Origin: Planctomycetota bacterium
Lineage (GTDB): Bacteria > Planctomycetota > PUPC01 > JACPCR01
Assembly (NCBI GenBank): GCA_027625095.1
Contig: JAQBXN010000040.1
Location: 1-57,739 of the forward strand
DNA: 57,739 nucleotides
Direction: 5' to 3'
The notes beneath the pieces were generated by a model, which saw only the letters and a program-made list of their open reading frames with translations, was not told where the DNA came from and did not search any database. The translations under genes and the position numbers were made by a program. Positions 44,359 through 52,180 of this stretch are shown here, piece after piece (the stretch's first letter is position 1; each line of letters starts with the position of its first letter).

Positions 44359-45404
44359 AGGCAGTCGCACAGTGGCTTTACGATCGAATCCCTGTCAATG
44401 GCGAGCAAATACGCGAGCTGACCAACGAACCAGTCCCCAATCACCTCAAACGCTGGTGGTGGTGTCTGGGTGGGACGCCGGCTTATCTGTTCCTGGTTCA
44501 GATCGTCACGGGCATTCTTTTGGCGATGTATTACGAATCGGCGCCGGCACGTGCCCACGAATCTGTCGACTACCTGACTCATAAAGTCTCGTATGGCTGG
44601 TACTTCCGCAGTCTGCATAAGTGGGGCGCCACCCTGATGATTGCCTCGGTCATACTGCACCAACTGCGTATTTACTTTACCGGCTCGTATCGGAAGCCGA
44701 GAGAAATTAACTGGCTGGTTGGTATGTGCCTTTTGGTCTGCCTGCTGCTCACTGGCTTCACAGGTTACAGCCTGGTTTACGAGCAACTGAGCTATTGGGG
44801 CGCAACGGTGGGGGCAAACATCACTGATACTGTCCCTGTGATTGGCGGCTTCTTGAAAAGAATGATGCTGGCCGGTGATTCCTACAACGAACAGACGCTG
44901 CCCCGGTTCTTTGTGCTTCACGCGGCGGTGCTGCCGGGAACGATGGTGATCTTGTTGGGCATCCACATCGCACTAATCCGATTGCAGGGCGTCACGGAGC
45001 TGCATTTCGAGGATGAGCCGAAAAACGTGCGAACGCATTTCAACTTTTTCCCCGATCACTTCTACACAGAGATCATCATCGGACTCGTTCTAATGGTCCT
45101 GCTAAGCGCGCTGGCCATCGTATTGCCGGCGACGGTCGGCCCCAGGGCTGATCCGCTGGTTACACCAGAGGTCATAAAGCCCGAATGGTTCTTCTACGTT
45201 TCTTTTCGCTGGCTGAAACTTTTCTCTGGCACAACTGCGGTTCTGAGCATGGGCTTCATCGTCTTCGTGATGTTCATTTGGCCATTCATTGATGAGGCCA
45301 TTCGCAGAGTCTGGAAAGGCTCGGAAGCCAGCGTGTGGTGCGGAATCATAGCCGTTCTATCCGTAATCGGGCTGACCGTCTGGGAAGCCAGTGTGGCCCA
45401 TTAG
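44355..45404 (+). CDS. Cytochrome b of a Rieske/cytochrome b complex
   Basis: A 349-residue protein from GTG 44355. The haem b ligands are H88 and H102 (HKWGATLMIASVILH) and H189 and H204 (HAAVLPGTMVILLGIH). The second pair has 14 residues between the His, the b6f-type spacing, rather than 13 as in mitochondrial cytochrome b. The Qo motif is PEWF at 276-279 (usually PEWY), so the aromatic last residue lacks its hydroxyl. Seven to eight helices combine the b6-like and subunit-IV-like parts in one chain. It oxidises quinol with the Rieske protein. The octaheme gene follows by 26 bases, suggesting that the complex feeds it. Confidence 0.95.
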   Translation: MKAVAQWLYDRIPVNGEQIRELTNEPVPNHLKRWWWCLGGTPAYLFLVQIVTGILLAMYYESAPARAHESVDYLTHKVSYGWYFRSLHKWGATLMIASVILHQLRIYFTGSYRKPREINWLVGMCLLVCLLLTGFTGYSLVYEQLSYWGATVGANITDTVPVIGGFLKRMMLAGDSYNEQTLPRFFVLHAAVLPGTMVILLGIHIALIRLQGVTELHFEDEPKNVRTHFNFFPDHFYTEIIIGLVLMVLLSALAIVLPATVGPRADPLVTPEVIKPEWFFYVSFRWLKLFSGTTAVLSMGFIVFVMFIWPFIDEAIRRVWKGSEASVWCGIIAVLSVIGLTVWEASVAH

Positions 45405-45430
45405 TCGTTCATTACTTTTCGTTAATTACC

Positions 45431-47037
45431 ATGACCCTTAATACCAAGCGCACCATAATTTCCGTACTCAGCATCTTCTTTCTTCTCTCGCTGGTCTTTG
45501 TTCAGTGGATGGAGGTCGCTCGCAAGGAGGTAGAGGCAGGGATACGGAAACCGGTCATTCACATTCCGGCAAGTTCACAGGATTGCGTGAAGTGTCATAA
45601 GAACACAACTGCAGGCATCATCGCCCACTGGGAAGGCAGTACGCATGCCCGCAAGGGCGTTGGCTGTGTTGAGTGCCATCATGCGGAGGAAGCCGACGTG
45701 GATGGCTTTTCGCACTACGGGCAATTCATCGCAACCGTGGTCACTCCAAGAGATTGCAGCCACTGTCATCCGGCCGAGGCGGAGGAGTTTAAGCGAAGCC
45801 ACCATGCGGCCGCAGGGAAGATTCTGCATTCCCTCGACAACTACCTTGCCGAGACCGTCGAGGGAGCTCGGGCGCCGTTTAACCCTCACTCACCCACCCC
45901 GGGAAGTCGGTTGAACAGGTCAACGGGATGGCCAGTGTGTTCTCGGGATGTATGCAATGCCACGGCAGTAAGGTAGGCCTGAAGTCGACCGCCGGCGGCA
46001 TGATCACCGTCGACGATCTGAAACCCGACGAGCACGGCAAACCAACGAACAAGGAAGTGCTTTCGCTGATTGCAAGAGATCCGGACGGACGGCCCCTCTA
46101 CCATGCAGCCACCTGGCCGAATACTGGCATTGGCCGCCTGAATCTGGACGGTTCGGTGGGTTCATGCTCTGCCTGTCACAGTCGTCATGATTTCTCGCCA
46201 CGTCGAGCTCGTCAGCCTGAGAATTGCGGCAAGTGCCACCTGGGGCCCGACCACCCACAGAAAGAGATCTACGAAGAATCCAAACACGGTGTTGCCTACC
46301 GTGATCTCAAAGAACATATGAATCTGGACTCCGAGTCGTGGGTGCTGGGAAAGGATTACTCGCAAGCGCCCACATGCGCTACATGCCACATGTCAGGTCA
46401 CTCGCGCAACGGTGGCAAGATAACCCACGATCCGCGTGAGCGAATCTCATGGTCAAATCGCCCGCCCATCAGCGAGCTACTGGATACGGATAAAGACGGT
46501 AATGTCGTCACGGAAACCGACCCTGCAAAACGGCGGGAAATTGTGCGAGACAAATGGGAATCCAAGCGAACCCGCATGAAACAGGTGTGCTTCCACTGCC
46601 ATACCGGTGATTACGTAAACGCCTTTTACACTCAGTACGACGACCTCGTAATCCTTTACAACGAAAAATTCGCCAAACCCGGCCAGGCCATCATGGAAGT
46701 TCTCCATAAGAGCAAGCTCATCTCAAAGACGCCTTTCGATGAAGAGATCGAATGGACTTGGTTCTACCTTTGGCACCATGAAGGCCGTCGTGCACGGCAC
46801 GGGGCATCGATGATGGCGCCCGATTACACACACTGGCATGGCATGTATGAAGTCGCCGAGCGATTCTACGTCCACCTCATCCCGCAAGCCCGGGAGATCG
46901 CATCCCAAGCGCGGCGGGAAGGCAAGAGCGAACAGTCTCTCGCAGTCGAGACAGTCATTCAGGAAATTCTCCAGCGACCGGAACACGAGTGGTTCATATC
47001 TGAACGAAAGATCAGGGAGACAAAGAGCCTTGAATGA
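45431..47037 (+). CDS. Membrane-anchored octaheme cytochrome c, HAO-like, with an apparent frameshift
   Basis: After restoring one base in the CCCC run at 45897-45900, one 535-residue protein results. Residues 8-26 are a transmembrane anchor. Eight CxxCH haem motifs start at C52, C79, C109, C174, C246, C266, C316 and C387. Later segments (YNEKFAKPG, EWTWFYLWHHEGRRARHGASMMAPDYTHWHGMYE) match the hydroxylamine-oxidoreductase/octaheme nitrite reductase family as I remember it. Y466 lies in the region where HAO cross-links its active haem, but only an alignment can tell. Both halves are well conserved, so a base-calling error is as likely as a real lesion. With no correction the first part stops at 45974-45976 and the second starts at 45928. 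Related Rieske/cyt b/HAO clusters are known from anammox bacteria (Kuenenia kuste4569-4574, from memory). Confidence 0.88.
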
Positions 47038-47050
47038 AGCCGGGGAGCAA

Positions 47051-47445
47051 ATGCTCATCGACAAACCCAGGGATGCTCTCTTTCAGCAGGTTTATCTCAT
47101 CTCTGGCCTCTTCTGTCTGAGCAATGGCTTCCCGGATACGTTCTACCGGTTGTTTCTCGACAGTTCAGCAGAAGTTCGGGTCTAGTTCGCCAACACAGGT
47201 TTTGTGCGGCTAAAGCGTGCTCTGATGAAGTCACTGGTGTTCATGATCAAGTAATGCGAAGAGACAGAATTCACTCGGATGGTCATGGGGCACAAGGCAC
47301 AGGCCCACAGCCGTGGTGGCGAGCATAAGATTGCGCCGAACCTCTATCCCATTTGGCTCGAATGCCTCATCGAAACTGTTCGATCACATGATTCGGAATT
47401 CACTGAACAACTCGGAACGGCTTCGCGAAAGATTATGACGAAGGG
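47051..47445 (+). pseudogene. Globin pseudogene with two in-frame stops
   Basis: One frame reads MLIDKPRDALFQQVYLISG, then FPDTFYRLFLDSSAEVRV, stop TAG 47183-47185, FANTGFVRLKRALMKSLVFMIK, stop TAA 47252-47254, then RMVMGHKAQAHSRGGEHKIAPNLYPIWLECLIETVRSHDSEF. Together this is a single-domain bacterial globin of about 130 residues; the likely proximal His is in AQAHSRGG. Stops in the same frame and no good RBS for the second part argue for inactivation. The gene follows the octaheme cytochrome by 13 bases, so it was probably the last gene of that operon. Such globins often bind NO or O2, which would fit nitrogen-oxide chemistry. Confidence 0.85.
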
Positions 47446-47526
47446 TACGAGGTCGCCGCTGCCTCTAATAGAAAAGAGGCTCTGATGCAGATCTGGCAAT
47501 CAGCCCCGTCGGTTGTCGTCACCGAC
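47431..47526 (+). pseudogene. Second response-regulator receiver fragment
   Basis: In a different frame from the globin, codons from 47431 read DYDEGYEVAAASNRKEALMQIW, then QSAPSVVVTD up to TGA 47527-47529. This is the middle of a receiver domain, including the phospho-acceptor Asp strand (VVVTD). It is fused directly to the globin end and cut off at the point where the conserved L-R-M-P-G-M-D would follow. It differs from the fragment at 43463-43650, so it is not a duplicate. Confidence 0.7.
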
Positions 47527-47533
47527 TGACGAC

Positions 47534-47716
47534 CTGGATATATTTGAGCCATTCGCCACGACCCAAAGCAGGGGCACTGGTCTGGGCCTCTTAATTGTCC
47601 GGTGTATTGTCGAAGCTCATGGCGGCACAATCGGCACCGAGAATGAGAAACGCGGTGCATATTTCTTAATCCGATTGCCCATTGAATACAGTTCCCAAAC
47701 AGAAACAGATAAATGA
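47534..47716 (+). pseudogene. Histidine-kinase ATPase C-terminal remnant
   Basis: DLDIFEPFATTQSRGTGLGLLIVRCIVEAHGGTIG, then AYFLIRLPIE, is the F box and G2 box end of a HATPase_c domain. The N, G1 and dimerisation parts and any sensor are missing. An in-frame TTG (47513) could start a peptide of 67 residues, but that would be non-functional as a kinase. It is joined to the receiver fragment by an apparent deletion. The stop TGA overlaps the ATG of the next gene (47713). Confidence 0.85.
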
Positions 47717-48612
47717 ACCGGCAAAATTCGGATAAGCTGGAAAGACTTTTCGATTCTGATGAGACGGCGACACTCGATAACCTCCTTGCTCAGGGTCTGT
47801 GGAGCCATTTGTCTGACAAGGTTAAGTCAACTGCGCAGGGCGCACTGACCAAATGTGAAGAGATGCCGGGTGAGTTGGTTGTGAATGCCAGCGGCCTCGC
47901 GGTTTCTATCAATCTGAGTCTTTCTGATCTCTGGCAGGTTTATTTGCCGCTGGCTCTAGTCTGTCTGGAGAAGACAGAATCGCGGCGCCGATTGATCGGG
48001 ATCGCTGGGCCGTCCGGCGGGGGTAAGACTGTCTTCGCGGAAATCTTGTGCCTGGTGATCAATCGTGTTGCTGAAAGAGATCAGGCCGTCCCACTCGGCA
48101 TGGACGGCTACCATTTTCCGAATCGGTATCTGGACACTCATGAAACTGATGACGGAAAACCGTTGAGACTTCATAAAGGCAAACCTTGCAGCTTCGATGT
48201 GGATCGATTCATCTCCGCTCTTAACGACCTGCACACCCATCAAGAGTTGTTACTGCCCAAATATGACAGAAGCCATCATGAGCCAGCAGAGGACAGGATA
48301 ATGGTCACCTCGGCTCACCGGGCGATCCTCATTGAAGGCAATTTCCTTCTACACAACGAAGACGGTTGGGAACGTATCCGCCCTCTTCTGGATTGCAGCA
48401 TTTACCTGGATGTGGATACGGCCATCTGCCGCAAACGCCTCAAGACTCGGCACATGCGAGGAGGCAGGTCCGAGACCGATACCGAGGCGCACATTCGCCG
48501 GGTGGATGAACCCAATCATCTTTTAGTTGGGAAAGGAAAACCACTTGCCGATCTGGTGCTGAAGCAGGATGGCGTTAATGCCCGATGGCATGTTCAAAGT
48601 AGTTTTCGGTGA
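47713..48612 (+). CDS. P-loop nucleoside/sugar kinase (phosphoribulokinase/uridine kinase-like)
   Basis: A 299-residue protein. The Walker A is GPSGGGKT (99-106). MDGYHFPNRYLD, with the catalytic Asp, and a late LLVGKGKPLADLVL follow; ILIEGNFLL is the Walker B-like strand and KRLKTRHMRGGRS the lid with Arg residues. These fit the PRK/UK/pantothenate-kinase-like group, often called FrcK/YggC-like. The N-terminal 90 residues are helical with no known domain. It overlaps the histidine-kinase remnant by 4 bases (ATGA) and the converging Ser/Thr kinase gene by 38 bases. The substrate is unknown. Confidence 0.85.
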   Translation: MNRQNSDKLERLFDSDETATLDNLLAQGLWSHLSDKVKSTAQGALTKCEEMPGELVVNASGLAVSINLSLSDLWQVYLPLALVCLEKTESRRRLIGIAGPSGGGKTVFAEILCLVINRVAERDQAVPLGMDGYHFPNRYLDTHETDDGKPLRLHKGKPCSFDVDRFISALNDLHTHQELLLPKYDRSHHEPAEDRIMVTSAHRAILIEGNFLLHNEDGWERIRPLLDCSIYLDVDTAICRKRLKTRHMRGGRSETDTEAHIRRVDEPNHLLVGKGKPLADLVLKQDGVNARWHVQSSFR

Positions 48613-50656
48613 GGACGCCTTTGACCGTTACAGACCGAATGTTCATTGCCCAGATATCTTGAATTCGATTCTTGAGTCTCTGAAATGGCCGAAAGTCCAT
48701 CTGTTTCGCGGTCGGTGCTGTAATTCTGACAAACCCGCTGGTATCAAATTCCTGCGGGATCTGGGAGAGCTTGTGTTGCTTGCCATCAAAGCTCACTTCC
48801 ATGTTTCGATCATTTACCATGATCGAAAAAGAGATTGAATCCCCTTCAGCGGGAGGGTTCACTTTATATGCCTGAACCTTGGGGCCGATTCGGGCGAAGC
48901 CAAAAGTCCCATCCGCACGAGTGCTCCAGCCAACCGTCATCTCAGTCTTCTCCTTTCCACCATCATCTTTGCCGCCAATCACAAAGATTGCCGCAGGCAC
49001 GTAGCTCATCTCAACCTCCAGTACTACCTCGTTTTCGAATTTCGCTTTGTGGGCCAGGATCGCACCGATCCTGAGCTTCAGGGTGCCCTCTTGAACTAAA
49101 AACATATCTCGAGCCCTGCGCTCTCCATGACTGACTACTTCCCAGTCATTCATCTGGTCTTGACTTTCAAAATCGTAATTCAGTCGCAACAGCCGCTGTT
49201 TTGGAAGATAGCTGGCGACTTTGCCATGGAATAACTCTTCAATTCGCTTTTTCCTGACCGGAGCTTCACTTGGTGCGACGTCTTCCGGAAGAAGGGTGGG
49301 GGCGCCACCTGTCTTTGGTGATTTTGAAATCCTGTCATGCCCTTTCCCCTTCCCATCGCCGGTTCTCACGCCTGCCGATGCATCGGTTTTCGGAACGCCG
49401 GGTTCAATCTTGCCTTGCCCGCTGGGGCTGGGCCTTTCCCGGCTATCGAACACGGCGGCCGCCACCAGGAACAAAACCAGCATACTCACGCAGCCTGCGG
49501 CCCCGGCGATCAGCATCTTCATCTTGTTGGGACGTACGGGCCTCACATCGTGCAGCGTGGGTTCGCCCGAAGGAGAAGCGGTGACGGCCGGTGCCCCCGA
49601 ACCTGTCGACGCAACATTGGAAATCGTCGCAAGGGTACTGGCGGCAGTCTCCAGGTTTTCAAGCGCGTGCAACAGGGCTTCAGGGGATTCGAAACGATCT
49701 TCCTTATTCTTGGCGAGCGACTTGAGGATGACCGCATTCAGGCCGGCTGAGATTTCTGGATTATGCTCTTTCGGCGGGACAGGATCTTCCTCAAGGTGTT
49801 TGAGGATCGTTGCGGTTGTAGTCTCTCCGACGAACGGAACCTCGCCGACGACCATGTGATACAGGGTGGCGCCAAGCGAATAAATGTCACTGCGAATGTC
49901 AAGGTCCTTCTGTCCACGCGCCTGCTCCGGCGAGATGTAATGCGGCGTGCCCATCAGTATGCCGGTGCGAGTGACCGAATTATCTTCCTCCTGCCGTGCG
50001 AGGCCGAAATCGGCAAGTTTGGCAATACCACCTTTGGTCAGAATGATGTTCGCCGGCTTGATGTCGCGATGAATGAGATTGAGACGGTGCGCTTCCCTGA
50101 GAGCCAGCGTTACCTGGCGCATGATTTCCACCGCCTCTTTTTCGGGCAATCGTTTTTTCTGTTTGATCAGTGCATGCACGGTCGGCCCGTCGACGAATTC
50201 CATGACAATGTAGTGGTGTTGCTGTTCTGTTTCGCCAACCTGAATTACCTGAACCACATTTGGGTGAACAAGCTGGCCGGCCGAACGGGCCTCTCTCTTG
50301 AAACGCTCGATGTACCCCGGGGTCTTTGCCAAGTTTGCAGGTAACAGTTTTACAGCCACTTCACGATTGAGCGAGAGCTGCCGGGCTCTATAGACTTTGC
50401 CCATTCCACCTTTGCCGAGTTCGGCGACTAATTTGAATCCCGGGATTGGATCTTGCCGAGCCGCGAGCTTGTCCGCTTCCCTGATGATCTGGGCGCCCTG
50501 GAACTGGGTCAGAAAGCCCTTGTCCAGTGCCACATCCACCAGATGCTTTCCATCTTCCACGCTGGAGAGTACAGTCTCGCATTCAGTAAGTTGATCCTTG
50601 CTCAGGAATCCCCTCTTGAAAGCAATCTGTGCAGTGAGCGTATCCTGTTGATCCAT
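48575..50656 (-). CDS. Transmembrane Ser/Thr protein kinase with extracytoplasmic C-terminal domain
   Basis: A 693-residue protein from ATG 50656 (an upstream ATG in the frame adds 23 unlikely residues). Residues 1-68 are a helical N-terminal module (FKRGFLSKDQL). Residues 74-335 form a Hanks-type kinase: GKGGMGKV (81-88), Lys103, HRDIKPAN with Asp198, DFG 216-218 and GTPHYISPEQ. One transmembrane helix follows (381-403), then a Pro/Lys-rich linker. A beta-rich LamG/jelly-roll-like domain of about 190 residues (LNYDFESQDQMNDWEVVSHGE onward) ends the protein outside the cytoplasm. It probably senses an external ligand. It converges on and overlaps the P-loop kinase gene. Confidence 0.92.
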   Translation of the reverse strand: MDQQDTLTAQIAFKRGFLSKDQLTECETVLSSVEDGKHLVDVALDKGFLTQFQGAQIIREADKLAARQDPIPGFKLVAELGKGGMGKVYRARQLSLNREVAVKLLPANLAKTPGYIERFKREARSAGQLVHPNVVQVIQVGETEQQHHYIVMEFVDGPTVHALIKQKKRLPEKEAVEIMRQVTLALREAHRLNLIHRDIKPANIILTKGGIAKLADFGLARQEEDNSVTRTGILMGTPHYISPEQARGQKDLDIRSDIYSLGATLYHMVVGEVPFVGETTTATILKHLEEDPVPPKEHNPEISAGLNAVILKSLAKNKEDRFESPEALLHALENLETAASTLATISNVASTGSGAPAVTASPSGEPTLHDVRPVRPNKMKMLIAGAAGCVSMLVLFLVAAAVFDSRERPSPSGQGKIEPGVPKTDASAGVRTGDGKGKGHDRISKSPKTGGAPTLLPEDVAPSEAPVRKKRIEELFHGKVASYLPKQRLLRLNYDFESQDQMNDWEVVSHGERRARDMFLVQEGTLKLRIGAILAHKAKFENEVVLEVEMSYVPAAIFVIGGKDDGGKEKTEMTVGWSTRADGTFGFARIGPKVQAYKVNPPAEGDSISFSIMVNDRNMEVSFDGKQHKLSQIPQEFDTSGFVRITAPTAKQMDFRPFQRLKNRIQDIWAMNIRSVTVKGVLTENYFEHAIGH

Positions 50657-50965
50657 CGTTGCAGGAATGCCAGTGGTTCGGGACGGGAGAAAGAGTATAG
50701 GCCATTGTCTGGGCCGACCAAACATCGTGTCTTGTAGGAACAGTTAATCAGTTCTTGTTTGAATATTGACCTTGGGCCAGTTCCGGGGCATTGCTCCGGC
50801 GAGCCATTAGAGGTGTCTGGGGTTGGGCGCCCATGTTTCCATCCCCCGACCATCGGGCCACTTGGATGGGCCCGGTGGGGCCGAAAAACCATCTCCGAAA
50901 AGCAACTGACCCATTAGACGCCCCACGCATTACATAACTTCCAACCATCAAACAACTCGAAACTC

Positions 50966-51916
50966 ATGAAGAAAGTCCTTGCCTTCAAGTCATTGACCCA
51001 GACCGAAATCAAACGCATTCAGGATTTAGACACTAAGGTTAACCTTACCGTCGTCGATAACCAGGATACATGCATGAACGAAATCGTTGATGCAGATGCG
51101 TTCATTGGCGTTATTACTCCGGAACTCCTTGCCGCCGGTAAACAGTTGCAGTGGGTGCAGGCCATGAGCGCAGGGCTTGAGCGTTATGTCTTTCCAGAGC
51201 TCGTTCAAAGCAATGTGACCCTCACAAACCTCCGTTGCATCTACAACGACCAGGGCGCAGACCACGCGTTCGCCCTGATCCTTGGGCTTGCCAAACGGCT
51301 GCCTCGGGCGCTGAAACAACAGTTTGAGGGTGTCTGGGATAGCACGGACTACAATCGAATCGACCTCGCCGGTAAGACTCTGGGCATCATTGGCCTGGGT
51401 GGCATCGGTTACGCGCTTGCACAGCGCGGCCATTTGAGCGGGATGAACATCATTGCAGTCGACCCAAGACGTGAAGACTGCCCCTCCGAGGTCAGCAGAC
51501 TTCTGCGGCCGGAGGCACTGGGCGAAATGCTGCAGTCCGCGGACTTTGTCGCCTGCTGTGCGCCTCATACCCCGGACACCGAACGGCTGATGAACATAGA
51601 TCGTTTCAGTCAGATGAAACCATCTGCGTTCTTTGTGAATATCGGCCGCGGAGCTGTCGTTGTGCTGGATGACCTTGTCACTGCCCTGGAACAGGGACTG
51701 ATAGAGGGTGCTGCTCTCGATGTGTATGAAACCGAGCCACTGCCGCAAGGTCATCCGTTATGGAAGCAGCCAAACGTCATCCTCACCCCACACGTCGCTG
51801 CAGGTGGCACAGAAGTAACCGCAAGGCGCCGTGAGGAAGTCTTCGTGAAGAATGTTGAGAGGTTTGCTAGCGAAAAACCTCTTGAGAATGTTGTCGACAA
51901 AATGAAATGGTTCTGA
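50966..51916 (+). CDS. D-2-hydroxyacid dehydrogenase family protein
   Basis: A 316-residue NAD(P)-dependent enzyme. The nucleotide loop is GLGGIG (143-148). The catalytic trio is Arg228 in NIGRGAVV, the Glu in the DVYETEPLP segment (about 255-257) and His276 in ILTPHVAAG. The N-terminal substrate domain (VDADAFIGVITPELLAAG) is typical of the phosphoglycerate-dehydrogenase/glyoxylate-reductase group. There is no ACT domain, so serine-pathway SerA is unlikely. The substrate is unknown. It lies between the two Ser/Thr kinase genes, divergent from the first. Confidence 0.93.
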   Translation: MKKVLAFKSLTQTEIKRIQDLDTKVNLTVVDNQDTCMNEIVDADAFIGVITPELLAAGKQLQWVQAMSAGLERYVFPELVQSNVTLTNLRCIYNDQGADHAFALILGLAKRLPRALKQQFEGVWDSTDYNRIDLAGKTLGIIGLGGIGYALAQRGHLSGMNIIAVDPRREDCPSEVSRLLRPEALGEMLQSADFVACCAPHTPDTERLMNIDRFSQMKPSAFFVNIGRGAVVVLDDLVTALEQGLIEGAALDVYETEPLPQGHPLWKQPNVILTPHVAAGGTEVTARRREEVFVKNVERFASEKPLENVVDKMKWF

Positions 51917-52180
51917 AGAGTAATGAGTAAGATTTGGACGTGTGCATTTTCTTTGTGCTGGACGGAGATGGTGGAGATACGGGATGCTCTCTTCGTTTCC
52001 AGGCTCGGACCCTGACACAACCAGGAAGCTCAGGGCGGGGAGCATTACTCGCTACTCGCCCGGGTCTTTGACCCCAGTTGATATCTGAATAAAATGACTC
52101 CCTACACGGCTGGAAAGATTTGCCAGGAAAGAAATCGGTAGTGCCCACAGCCTGACCTGACACACAAAGAGGAATAGCGT

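Noticed and set aside
45335..45430. N-terminal extension of the octaheme frame inside cytochrome b
   Set aside because: It overlaps conserved cytochrome b sequence in another frame; ATG 45431 starts a proper membrane anchor.
45891..45910. Programmed frameshift in the octaheme gene
   Set aside because: No slippery heptamer or downstream pseudoknot is seen, and the family is not known for recoding. A missing base is simpler.
47183..47254. Stop-codon readthrough or reassigned code in the globin
   Set aside because: TAG and TAA are both used as normal stops elsewhere in the window, and no SECIS or PYLIS-like element is evident.
47279..47485. Separate 68-residue protein from 47279
   Set aside because: It is the C-terminal half of the globin pseudogene in the same frame as the parts before the two stops.
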